NCBI RefSeq assembly: GCF_046244365.1
Contig: NZ_CP176395.1
Span: 7,998,001-8,062,000, forward strand
Source of the DNA: Paenibacillus_V sp046244365
GTDB taxonomy: Bacteria; Bacillota; Bacilli; Paenibacillales; NBRC-103111
Direction: 5' to 3'
DNA: 64,000 nt
The notes beneath the pieces are model-generated. The model made no database searches, was not told where the DNA came from, and saw nothing but the letters and a program-made list of their open reading frames with translations. The position numbers and the translations under genes are program-made. This document shows positions 51,101 through 59,916 of this stretch, one piece after another (positions within the stretch are counted from its first letter, which is position 1; each line of letters starts with the position of its first letter).

Positions 51101-52132
51101 TCAGGTTGACGGGCGATTCGGCCCGTTCAGTTTTTTATCCGTCTGTATCGAATCGGCTGCATCTCCGCCATGGTTGCGTTCCGCTTCGTTTTGCCGCTCC
51201 TGCTTGATTTGCGCTTTGGAATCGTTCTGTGCCATCGGTTCTTGCTCCTTTGCGGTAGTGTAGGCTTCCGCCCCGCTCGCCTTAGTATGCCGCATGGAGG
51301 GAAATTGTATCAACGCAAGCAAACGGGAGGCGTAATTACCGACAAGCACCAGTGCCGCATATCCCCACTGCTCGGCGGTGAGCAGGAAGACGGGTCCCTT
51401 GGAAGGCTCCTCGAGCAGCGACAGCGCAAGCAAACCAAGTCCTCCGAACGTACATACGTCGCGAATATACGTGCCGCTGCCGAGAGCATCGCGCTTGTTC
51501 CACAGCCATAGGCCCAGCACGAGGGATAGCAGCAGCGTATACGCGCCAATCGGGTGAACGCCGGTAAGCGAAGGCTCCGCGGCGATCGCCCAAGGCAGAT
51601 CTGTCGGTTTGCCGCCGCTCCAAAGCGCCGCTTGCCTGACGGCATACGACGCAAGAACGCCGAATGCAGCCGCATCGACCGCCGTCTGCACGGCGATGCC
51701 CGCTCTTCGCAGCTGCGCAAGGACAAGCACGCCGGCCGCCACCACTCCAAGCGCCACCATATCCGCAGAGCTCCAATAAATGAGCAGGCCTAGCGGCTGC
51801 TCCCAGATGATCGCGGGCGTTTGCAGCAGGAAGCCGAACTTCCAGAACAAGAGCACGACAAACAGCCCGTTCGCCAAAATGTTCATCAGCCCGCTGCGGA
51901 TCGGCCGGCCCCGGAAGCCTTCTTCATCGCCGTCTTCAGACGCAGCCCCCTCCGGCTCTACGCTGCCGCCCGCGCTTGCGCCGTTCACGAGTCCTCCATT
52001 CCTTTGATCCGTCAAACGATCCTCCCGCTTCAAGCGCAAGCTGACTAAGGCATAGCCCGCCCACACCGACAGCAGCATGCTCAACAAGCTCCACTGAAGC
52101 TGCAGCGGCCCGAGCGAAATGCTATCCGGCAT
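51101..52132 (-). CDS. polytopic membrane protein resembling a degenerate Lgt
   Basis: 343 residues from the ATG at 52132 with GGGGGAGGG upstream. About seven hydrophobic segments, a charged Gly/Glu insert at about 48-82 and a polar, Gln/Asn-rich tail (about 290-343). The start ISLGPLQLQWSLLSMLLSVW and the later HPIGAYTLLLSLVLGLWLW recall prolipoprotein diacylglyceryl transferase, but the catalytic His and Arg motifs of that enzyme are not seen. Probably a catalytically inactive relative with a sporulation-type partner (the DUF3905-like gene). Function unknown. Confidence 0.6.
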   Translation of the reverse strand: MPDSISLGPLQLQWSLLSMLLSVWAGYALVSLRLKREDRLTDQRNGGLVNGASAGGSVEPEGAASEDGDEEGFRGRPIRSGLMNILANGLFVVLLFWKFGFLLQTPAIIWEQPLGLLIYWSSADMVALGVVAAGVLVLAQLRRAGIAVQTAVDAAAFGVLASYAVRQAALWSGGKPTDLPWAIAAEPSLTGVHPIGAYTLLLSLVLGLWLWNKRDALGSGTYIRDVCTFGGLGLLALSLLEEPSKGPVFLLTAEQWGYAALVLVGNYASRLLALIQFPSMRHTKASGAEAYTTAKEQEPMAQNDSKAQIKQERQNEAERNHGGDAADSIQTDKKLNGPNRPST

Positions 52133-52654
52133 TTTGCCCTCCCCCTTCGTTTTCCATGTTCTTCTTCTCTTTGTATCACACTTAGGCGGCGCGGAGCAAA
52201 ACGATAGATTCGTATCTATCAACTAGAGTGGAATTTGCTGCCCGGCAGGCGTTAAGAGGAGAGCAAACCGTTAGCAGGCTACGTATACATAAGGTATCAC
52301 TATCTATCAATGATAGTTGGTAGGTAGACGAAAACACTAGATGAGTCACACGGTTTAACCATGAACGCAGAAGCCGACATAGACGGGCTCAAAAGAAGGG
52401 GGGACACTGTCAGTCATGGTATCGGCCATTGCGACGTCTGCCGCCCGCGATTGCATGGGAGAGCGGAATCGAAGATTCCCGGTTCCGATCGCGGGTAAAG
52501 TCAATCTGCACCGCAAGGTTTGCAACGGAAAGTGAAATAGAGTCTTAAAGTACGTGTTCAAAAAGTCGGCTTATTAGCGTCGAAACATCTTCTCGATACA
52601 TTCCGTGAACATAAGGCGGCTTTTTGAACAACCTCTTAAAGGAAAAAGGGTGAC
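52133..52654 (+). promoter_or_regulatory. long leader region of the permease gene, possible structured RNA
   Basis: About 500 bp without a convincing gene. It holds several local inverted repeats (CTATCAATGATAG near 52301; GAATCGAAGATTC and CGCGGGTAAAG near 52463-52500) and ends in an imperfect long hairpin, GTTCAAAAAGTCGGCTTAT with ATAAGGCGGCTTTTTGAAC (about 52555-52630), resembling a terminator just before the start codon. This suggests attenuation or a riboswitch, but no known class was recognised. Confidence 0.4.
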
Positions 52655-54019
52655 ATGATGAACATATCCTCCTCCATGGTATCTTTGACCGTTCTGGCAT
52701 TTCTATTAACAATGGTTCTCGTCCTATGGCGTCCGAGAGGGATTAATGAAGCGATACCCGCCACGGTCGGCGCGCTCCTTGTGCTTGCAAGCGGAAGCGT
52801 AACGATTGCGGATCTGGGAACAATCGGGGAAACGATAGGAGGCGCAGCCATTACCATTATGGCGACCATCGTCATGGCGATCGTGCTGGAAAGCTTCGGT
52901 TTTTTCGTATGGGCCGCCGAAGGGCTTGCCGCCAGGGCGAAAGGTGACGGCATCCGGTTGTTCTGGTACGTCAATCTAATCTGTTTTCTCATGACGCTGT
53001 TTTTCAACAATGACGGAAGCATTCTGATTACGACGCCGATTCTGCTGATCCTTCTTAAAAACCTCGGCCTCAAAAACCACCAAAAAATTCCCTACCTATT
53101 ATCCGGCGCCTTAGTCGCTACAGCGTCCAGCGCTCCGATCGGGGTCAGCAATATCGTAAATCTGATCGCGCTCAAAATCGTCGGCATGGACCTCTACATG
53201 CATACGCTCATGATGTTCGTTCCGGCGACGCTCGGCCTTATTTTCCTGGTATTTCTGTTGTTCCTGTGCTTCTACAAGCAATTGCCGCGCAAGCTGCAGC
53301 CGCCGGCCAGAGGCATCCCGTTCCAAGGACCCGGTAAGCATCCGCTCGGGCCGCAGGCAAGCCAATCGATTTTTCTTCCGGAAAACCGCGACAAGTTCAT
53401 GCGCAACTTGCTCTTATTCGTCTTCTCCATCCGCGTGAGTTTGTTCGTCGCTTCCTATTTACACATACCCATTGAAATCGTTGCCGTATTCGGTTCGGCG
53501 GTTTTGCTGCTATGGCGCTGGTATTACTTGAAGGTTACGCCGGTCGACATGCTGAAGAAAACGCCGTGGCACATACTCGTATTCGCATTCGGCATGTACG
53601 TGATCATTTACGGCCTGAACAATATCGGATTAACCGAGTGGCTCGTTCGCGTTATACAGCCGATGATCCACGGCGATTTGCTCAATGCCAGCTTGATGAT
53701 GGGCGGACTGCTGTCGGTCATGTCCATCTTCTTTAACAACCATCCGGCTTTAATGATCGGCACCCTGACGCTAACCTCCATGCATCTGGATCCGCTGACG
53801 CTCAAAATCGCCTACCTGGCCAGCGTTATCGGAAGCGATGTCGGTTCCTTGCTGCTGCCGATCGGTACGCTCGCCTCGCTGATTTGGCTGCATATCCTCC
53901 GCCAGCATCATGTCAAAGTGGCTTGGAAGGATTATGTAAAAGTTACGATTATCGCGATACCGGCATCCGTAGTGTTTACGCTCGTTTGCTTGGCCTTCTG
54001 GGTGGATTGGCTTTACTGA
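52655..54019 (+). CDS. ArsB/NhaD-type ion transporter family permease
   Basis: 454 residues with about 11-12 membrane helices. The repeated half motif FFNNDGSILITTPILLILL (about 110-128) and SIFFNNHPALMIGTLTL (about 350) are typical of the ion-transporter superfamily (ArsB, NhaD, CitM-like). Arsenite, sodium or an organic anion could be the substrate; no ars genes are nearby. Start ATG ATG at 52655 with AAAGGAAAAAGGGTG upstream. Confidence 0.82.
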   Translation: MMNISSSMVSLTVLAFLLTMVLVLWRPRGINEAIPATVGALLVLASGSVTIADLGTIGETIGGAAITIMATIVMAIVLESFGFFVWAAEGLAARAKGDGIRLFWYVNLICFLMTLFFNNDGSILITTPILLILLKNLGLKNHQKIPYLLSGALVATASSAPIGVSNIVNLIALKIVGMDLYMHTLMMFVPATLGLIFLVFLLFLCFYKQLPRKLQPPARGIPFQGPGKHPLGPQASQSIFLPENRDKFMRNLLLFVFSIRVSLFVASYLHIPIEIVAVFGSAVLLLWRWYYLKVTPVDMLKKTPWHILVFAFGMYVIIYGLNNIGLTEWLVRVIQPMIHGDLLNASLMMGGLLSVMSIFFNNHPALMIGTLTLTSMHLDPLTLKIAYLASVIGSDVGSLLLPIGTLASLIWLHILRQHHVKVAWKDYVKVTIIAIPASVVFTLVCLAFWVDWLY

Positions 54020-54076
54020 TCCGCTTACGACTCCTATTAAACTCACGTAAATCATCATATTGGCAGGAGGATTCCT

Positions 54077-54748
54077 ATGCATACCTTTAAATCTTATTTA
54101 GGGAAAGATATCATCATCGAACTGTCCGGTGACCGCAGACGCGCCGGCATGCTGATCGATTGCGGGCCGGATGTGCTCGTTATTTACGAGGACACCAAAT
54201 ATTTGTATATTCCGCTCACGCACATTCAGAATCTGGAAGTCAGCCCTAAGAAAAATACGGACTATGCGGCACCTCCGCAGAAAAAAGCCCGCAACGGGGA
54301 AACGCTGAGCTTTGCTAAGATCGTTCAGGAAGCGCAAGGAAAGCTTACGGAGCTGTGCCTGGCGGAGAGGCAATCGGTCTACGGCCATATCCTGCATATC
54401 AAAAACGATTATATCGTTTTCTATTCCCCGGTTCATCAGACGCTGCTGATTCCTATATTCCATATTAAATGGTTGAGTCCTTATGAGGGCGGCATGCTTG
54501 CCGTTGACAAGAAAATCTCCGAAACCAACGCCGCGTCCGCACAGCCGCAATCGTATGCCGACTCGTTCGAAGCTCAGCTCCAAACCTTCGAAGGCAAGGT
54601 CGTCATGCTCGATTTCGGATTGAAATCAAACCGGCTGGGAACATTGGAAAAGATAGAAGATCATACCTTGGAGTTTGTTACCACGGATCAGCAACGACAG
54701 CATTTCCATATCAGCCATGTCAAAAATTTCGTCAGTCCGAATCCGTAA
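54077..54748 (+). CDS. three-unit Sm-like (DUF2642-type) protein, possible spore coat
   Basis: 223 residues built of three similar beta-barrel-like units (about 3-55, 88-138 and 165-220), each with a G...V/I.D..FG or ..LLI.IFHI pattern (YLYIPLTHIQNLEV; LLIPIFHIKWLSP; HFHISHVKNFVSP). Such units occur in Bacillales coat and exosporium-type proteins. Cotranscription with the permease is possible (57-bp gap with AGGAGG). Function uncertain. Confidence 0.65.
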   Translation: MHTFKSYLGKDIIIELSGDRRRAGMLIDCGPDVLVIYEDTKYLYIPLTHIQNLEVSPKKNTDYAAPPQKKARNGETLSFAKIVQEAQGKLTELCLAERQSVYGHILHIKNDYIVFYSPVHQTLLIPIFHIKWLSPYEGGMLAVDKKISETNAASAQPQSYADSFEAQLQTFEGKVVMLDFGLKSNRLGTLEKIEDHTLEFVTTDQQRQHFHISHVKNFVSPNP

Positions 54749-54751
54749 ACG

Positions 54752-57085
54752 CTATGATTCAACTTTGAGCATGAGGGGGTCGAAATCGGCGACGACGAGT
54801 ACGTCCATATGCCTGCCATGGTGCAGGAGCGTACCCGCGACCGATTTCCCCCGCACTTTTTCCCAAATGGATCGATTCGACTGACCGACGATGATTTGGG
54901 TCGCTTGATGCGAATTGGCTTGGTCCAGCAAAATATGCGGGATCTGCTTACGGCTCCGCGCGGCCGACAGCTCGAATCCGCCGCCCAACCGCGAGGTCAG
55001 CTCTTTTAGCGCTTCGATTCTCTTCTGCAGCTCCTCCGGAACCGCCGTATTATCGTGTACATAGGTTACCGTCCAATCCGCCTTCAGCCGGTGGGCGATG
55101 CGAAACCCTCTCCGGATAAGACGCTCCGCATTCGAGCTCGTTGTAACGCCGACGAAGATCGACTCCCTCCTGCGCCAGGGACCTCTCAAAGAACCGCTGC
55201 GTTCCCACGATTCCAACCGCTCGTCGACGTCATCGGCGATTTCCCTGAGCGCAAGCTCGCGCAGCGCGATCAAATTGCCCGTTCGGAAAAAATGGCCGAG
55301 CGCCTGCTCCACTTTATCGGCCGCATAAATTTTACCCTCGCGCATGCGCTGCTGCAGCGATTTGGGCGCTACGTCGATCAACTCCACCTCGTCGGCGAGC
55401 CGCAGCATATGATCCGGCACGGTTTCGCGCACGCGCACGCCGGTAATCTGTTCCACTGCATCGTTCAGGCTTTCGAGATGCTGCACATTCATTGTGGAGA
55501 TGACCGAAATTCCCGCATTCAACAGTTTTTCGATATCCTCATACCTTTTTTGGTTGGCGCTGCCGGGCACGTTCGTGTGCGCCAGCTCGTCGACCAGCAC
55601 AACCTCGGGGTTGCGGCGGAGTATCCGCGGAACGTCCATCTCCTCCAGCTTCGTTCCGCGATAGTCGATGACGGCTCGGGGGATAGTCTCAAGCAAGCCC
55701 TCCTGCTCCTTCGTTTCCTTGCGTCCATGCGTCTCAAGCAGACCTATGACGACGTCGATCCCTTTCTTGAGCAGATCGTTGCCTTCGCGCAGCATGGCGT
55801 ATGTTTTGCCGACGCCCGGCGCCGCTCCGATATAAACCTTAAACCGTCCTCTGCGAATGCCGGCGATGCGGTCGTTTACCTCCTGATCGCTCAATCGCCG
55901 GTAAGCGTCGTTCGGGGCGCCTGCTGCCGACTTTGCCGGTAAAATGCGTTCGCCCTCCCGTTCCGCCCGGTCGGCGACGAAATAGACGTCGACGTTCTTG
56001 GTTTTGCGGAGAATTCCGCTTCCGATCGAGCCTTGCCATAACTCCTGCCACCGGCTTTGCTTGGAATGCCCGAGCACGATCCTCGTCACGTTATGCCTCA
56101 CCGCGTAATCGACTAAAATACCGGGAAGCCGCCGCCTTCCGGGCAAGGGCAGCTCCTCGAACGCGGCTTCGACCTTCAGGGCCAGCTTTTTGACGGCCCG
56201 CTTGAACGTTTCCGCTTCTTTGGAGAGCCGCTTGCCCGGCCGGACAAACGTCACGACGAGCAGCTCCCCGCTCAACCGCTTGGCGATCTGCTGGCCCCTG
56301 CGTATATAGATGGAGCCGTTCCAATGGTATTGCGCCGAAACGAGAATGCGCTCCGCCGCACCGGAGGGACCGATCAAGCCTTCCTCCTCCCGGTGCTTTT
56401 CCAGCGAATCGTTGACGTCCTCCGCGACGAGCCGCAGCGCAAGCTCGCGCAGCTTCCCGATGTTGCCGCGCTTCAGGACGGAAGCGCCGGCCGCGCTGCG
56501 CAGATGCCCCTCCGCCAGCCTCTTCAGGATGGTTTCCGGCGTGGCGTCGATCAGCCTCACCTCGTCCGCCAGCTCCAGCGTATCGGCCGGAACCGTCTCT
56601 TCGACGGAAATGCCGGTCAGCTTCTGGGCCATTTCCGTGGCGCCCTCCAGCTCATAGACGTTGACCGTCGCAATGACGCTGATACCTTTGCTAAGGAGGA
56701 AGCGGATATCTTCGAGCCGCGTCTGAAATCGCGCGCCAGTGCGGTTGCGGTGCGCAAGCCCGTCTACCAGCACCACTTCCGGATTCCGCTCCACCAGCGC
56801 CTCCAGGTTCAAATCCTTTTTCTCGGAGCCGTCCTTCAGCCAGTGAACGCTCGGAATGCGCTCCAGATCCCCTAGCTGCTCCACCGTCTCCGGCCTGCGC
56901 ATCGTCGATACGGCGCATATGACGACGTCGATCCCCTGCGACTTCAATTGGCAGCCTTCGCGCAGCATATGGTACGTCTTGCCCGAGCCGCTGACGGCGC
57001 CGATATACACTTTGAGCCGGCCCTGATGCAGCTTGGAGATCGACAGCAAAATTTCCTCCGGCGTCCTCCTTCTGAACGTTTCCAT
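54752..57085 (-). CDS. tandem-duplicated KdpD input protein without histidine kinase
   Basis: 777 residues, made of two KdpD N-terminal regions in series (1-390 and 393-777), each with a KdpD P-loop domain and a universal-stress-protein domain. The second has intact GAAPGVGKT (420-428) and VVLVDELAHTNVPGS. The first has GAVSGSGKT (29-37) but VVLVDGLAHRNRTGA, losing the Walker B Glu and the NVPGS loop. There are no membrane helices, kinase domain or KdpE gene. Last gene of the kdp operon. Truncated single KdpD proteins are known in some bacteria; a double one suggests a soluble regulator of the pump that may bind ATP or c-di-AMP. Confidence 0.9.
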   Translation of the reverse strand: METFRRRTPEEILLSISKLHQGRLKVYIGAVSGSGKTYHMLREGCQLKSQGIDVVICAVSTMRRPETVEQLGDLERIPSVHWLKDGSEKKDLNLEALVERNPEVVLVDGLAHRNRTGARFQTRLEDIRFLLSKGISVIATVNVYELEGATEMAQKLTGISVEETVPADTLELADEVRLIDATPETILKRLAEGHLRSAAGASVLKRGNIGKLRELALRLVAEDVNDSLEKHREEEGLIGPSGAAERILVSAQYHWNGSIYIRRGQQIAKRLSGELLVVTFVRPGKRLSKEAETFKRAVKKLALKVEAAFEELPLPGRRRLPGILVDYAVRHNVTRIVLGHSKQSRWQELWQGSIGSGILRKTKNVDVYFVADRAEREGERILPAKSAAGAPNDAYRRLSDQEVNDRIAGIRRGRFKVYIGAAPGVGKTYAMLREGNDLLKKGIDVVIGLLETHGRKETKEQEGLLETIPRAVIDYRGTKLEEMDVPRILRRNPEVVLVDELAHTNVPGSANQKRYEDIEKLLNAGISVISTMNVQHLESLNDAVEQITGVRVRETVPDHMLRLADEVELIDVAPKSLQQRMREGKIYAADKVEQALGHFFRTGNLIALRELALREIADDVDERLESWERSGSLRGPWRRRESIFVGVTTSSNAERLIRRGFRIAHRLKADWTVTYVHDNTAVPEELQKRIEALKELTSRLGGGFELSAARSRKQIPHILLDQANSHQATQIIVGQSNRSIWEKVRGKSVAGTLLHHGRHMDVLVVADFDPLMLKVES

Positions 57086-57151
57086 CCGCTCCCCCTCCTA
57101 ACGCACGCAGGCCCTGCCTGCATAGAGACAGACAAGGCGGCATACTCGCTC

Positions 57152-57769
57152 CTATTTTTTCAGTAAACCTTGCAGGGCGATATTGATGTTCAGAACGTTC
57201 ACCCGCTTCTCTCCGAAAATGCCGAGATCGCGTCCCTCCGTATGATCGCTCACCAATTTCTCCAGCTGTGCGGCAGGAATGCCGGTCAGCTTGCTAATGC
57301 GCGAAATCTGAACGGCAGCCGATTCCGGCGTAATATGCGGATCGAGTCCGGAGCCCGAGTTGGTCACGAGCGCAATCGGCAGGCTGTCGGCCGGTACGTC
57401 CGGATTGGCGGCCTTCCATGCCTCGATCGACTCCTGCGTCCGCTTCAACAAATCCGGATTGGACGGCGCATAGTTGTTCGAGCCCGAAGCATCCGCCTTG
57501 TAAGCGATGCTGGATACGCGTCCTTGAAAATACTTAGGGTCGCTAAACGTTTGTCCGATCAGCTCGGAACCCACCGTCTCTCCGCTTCCGTTCTTAACAA
57601 GACTCCCGCCAGCTTGATTCGGCATGAGCGCTTGGGCGATCCCTGTCGTCACAAGCGGATATACGATCCCCGCCAGCAAAACAAACAACACGCCGATGCG
57701 AATAAGGGTAAACAGATACGCGCCTACCGACTGAACCGGCGCCCGTTCCGCTGCTTCCATGTTTTTCAT
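57152..57769 (-). CDS. kdpC: potassium-transporting ATPase subunit C
   Basis: 205 residues. One N-terminal helix (RIGVLFVLLAGIVYPLVTTG, about 24-43), then the extracytoplasmic domain with SELIGQTFSDPKYFQGR, YAPSNPDLLKR, DSLPIALVTNSGSGLDPHIT and a C-terminal VNVLNINIALQ. Stabilises the KdpA-KdpB complex. An internal ATG at 57760 has slightly better ribosome spacing. Confidence 0.96.
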   Translation of the reverse strand: MKNMEAAERAPVQSVGAYLFTLIRIGVLFVLLAGIVYPLVTTGIAQALMPNQAGGSLVKNGSGETVGSELIGQTFSDPKYFQGRVSSIAYKADASGSNNYAPSNPDLLKRTQESIEAWKAANPDVPADSLPIALVTNSGSGLDPHITPESAAVQISRISKLTGIPAAQLEKLVSDHTEGRDLGIFGEKRVNVLNINIALQGLLKK

Positions 57770-57811
57770 TCCTTTTTCATCCCTCTCGAAAAGCTTCTTT
57801 GTCTATATGTT

Positions 57812-59842
57812 TTATACCCACAAATGAACGACCAGATCGATCAGCTTGATGCCGATAAAAGGCGCCACAACGCCGCCAAGACCATAAATGAACAGATTTC
57901 GGCCGAGCAGCTTGGTGGAGCTCATCGGCTTATAGGCGACGCCTTTCATCGCCAGCGGAATGAGCAGCGGGATGATAACCGCGTTGAACACGAGCGCCGA
58001 CAAGATCGCCGACATCGGGGAGCCGAGTCCCATCACGTTCAGCACATCCATCTCCGGAATCGCCAGCATAAACATCGCGGGAATAATGGCAAAATATTTG
58101 GCGATATCGTTCGCGATGCTGAATGTCGTCAAAGCGCCGCGCGTCATGAGCAGCTGCTTGCCGATCGCGACCACCTCGATGATTTTGGACGGGTCGGAAT
58201 CGAGATCGACCATGTTCGCCGCTTCCTTCGCCGCTACCGTCCCGCTGTTCATCGCCAGACCCACGTCGGCTTGCGCCAGCGCCGGCGCGTCGTTCGTGCC
58301 GTCGCCGGTCATCGCGACCAGCTTGCCTTCGGCTTGCTCGCGGCGGATGACCGCGATTTTGTCCTCCGGCTTGCTCTCGGCGATAAAGTCGTCGACGCCC
58401 GCTTCCTTCGCGATCGTTGCAGCCGTCAGCGGATTGTCGCCGGTACACATGATCGTTCGGATTCCCATTCGGCGAAGCTCCTCGAACCGTTCCCGCATAC
58501 CGGGCTTAACCGTATCCTTCAAATAGATGAGGCCGAAAATACGATCGTCGACCGCCACCGCCAGAGGCGTTCCGCCAAGCGAGGCAATCGCGTTTCCCTT
58601 CGCCTCCAGATCGGCCGGAACCGTGCCGCCTTGGGCGAGCACCCATTTGCGCACCGCGTCGACCGCGCCCTTGCGGACCCTGCGCCCGTCCTTCAGATCG
58701 ACGCCGCTCATTCGCGTTTCCGCCTTGAATTCGATGAACTCGGCTCCTGCAGCGAGCCCGTCGTCGTAGCTCAAGCTTTGCTTTTTCATCAGCTCCAGCA
58801 CCGACCGGCCCTCCGGCGTTTCGTCCTTGACCGAGCCGATCGCCGCCCAAGCCGCCAGCACGCTCAGTTCCTCGCCGCCCACGGCTTTGAACTCGCTGGC
58901 CATCCGGTTTCCATACGTGATCGTCCCCGTCTTATCCAGGATCATCGTGTTGATATCGCCTGCAGCTTCGACCGCTTTCCCGGACATCGCCAGCACGTTG
59001 AATTGCGTCACCCGGTCCATCCCGGCAATCCCGATCGCCGACAGCAAACCGCCGATCGTGGTAGGAATCAAGCACACCAGCAGCGCGATAAGCACAGGCA
59101 CTTCCAGATCGACTTGCACATAAGAAGCGATCGGTCCGAGCGTCACCACCACGATCAGGAAGATGATCGTCAGACTGATCAGCAGCGTGTTCAGCGCGAT
59201 TTCGTTCGGCGTCTTCTGCCGTTTGGCGCCTTCGACGAGGGCGATCATCCGGTCGATGAACGATTCGCCCGGATCGCTCGTAATCCGGACCTTGATCCGG
59301 TCGCTGACGACGCGCGTTCCTCCGGTAACCGAGCTGAAATCGCCGCCCGCTTCCTTGATCACCGGCGCTGATTCACCGGTTATCGCCGATTCGTCGACCG
59401 AAGCGAGCCCCTCGATGACTTCGCCGTCTCCCGGGATCATCTCTCCTTGGGAGACGATGACGATATCGCCTTTGCGCAGCTCGGTGGAGGCAACGACCTT
59501 AACGCCGTCTCCGACCGCCTTATTGGCGGAAATCTCCTTTTTCGACTGCTTCAGCGAGTCGGCCTGGGCCTTGCCCCGTCCCTCAGCCAGCGCTTCGGCG
59601 AAGTTCGCGAACAACAGGGTAAACAGCAGAATCAAAAAGACGGACAGATTGAAGCCGACATTGCCTTCGGCATCGAAGGCTGACGGGAACAGCGTCATGA
59701 TCAGCACGATCAGCGTCCCGACTTCCACGACGAACATGACCGGATTTTTCATCATCGCGGCAGGATTCAGCTTCGTAAAGCTATCGATAACGGCCCGCTT
59801 GACGATTCCCGGCGTCAGCAGCCTTTTGCGTTTCGTATTCAT
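57812..59842 (-). CDS. kdpB: potassium-transporting P-type ATPase subunit B
   Basis: 676 residues. Actuator motif ITGESAPV, phosphorylation loop MILDKTGTITYGN (Asp about 307), nucleotide domain, and hinge VAMTGDGTNDAPALAQAD. Hydrolyses ATP to drive potassium uptake through KdpA. Eight membrane helices expected for the family. GAGGTGA before ATG 59842. Confidence 0.97.
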   Translation of the reverse strand: MNTKRKRLLTPGIVKRAVIDSFTKLNPAAMMKNPVMFVVEVGTLIVLIMTLFPSAFDAEGNVGFNLSVFLILLFTLLFANFAEALAEGRGKAQADSLKQSKKEISANKAVGDGVKVVASTELRKGDIVIVSQGEMIPGDGEVIEGLASVDESAITGESAPVIKEAGGDFSSVTGGTRVVSDRIKVRITSDPGESFIDRMIALVEGAKRQKTPNEIALNTLLISLTIIFLIVVVTLGPIASYVQVDLEVPVLIALLVCLIPTTIGGLLSAIGIAGMDRVTQFNVLAMSGKAVEAAGDINTMILDKTGTITYGNRMASEFKAVGGEELSVLAAWAAIGSVKDETPEGRSVLELMKKQSLSYDDGLAAGAEFIEFKAETRMSGVDLKDGRRVRKGAVDAVRKWVLAQGGTVPADLEAKGNAIASLGGTPLAVAVDDRIFGLIYLKDTVKPGMRERFEELRRMGIRTIMCTGDNPLTAATIAKEAGVDDFIAESKPEDKIAVIRREQAEGKLVAMTGDGTNDAPALAQADVGLAMNSGTVAAKEAANMVDLDSDPSKIIEVVAIGKQLLMTRGALTTFSIANDIAKYFAIIPAMFMLAIPEMDVLNVMGLGSPMSAILSALVFNAVIIPLLIPLAMKGVAYKPMSSTKLLGRNLFIYGLGGVVAPFIGIKLIDLVVHLWV

Positions 59843-59916
59843 TACAGTTCACCTCATTATAGATTGGCGGGCTATTCAAAATTAGACGCGGAGCACGCTC
59901 ACCCGGACGGCTTCGG

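Noticed and set aside
52362..52499. 45-codon ORF in the permease leader (ATG at 52362)
   Set aside because: No ribosome site upstream and no family features; the region looks more like structured RNA.
57170..59371. 733-codon open frame on the plus strand
   Set aside because: Exactly antisense to kdpC and kdpB, which show all family motifs; its translation is Arg/His-rich without domain features, as expected for a GC-rich shadow frame.
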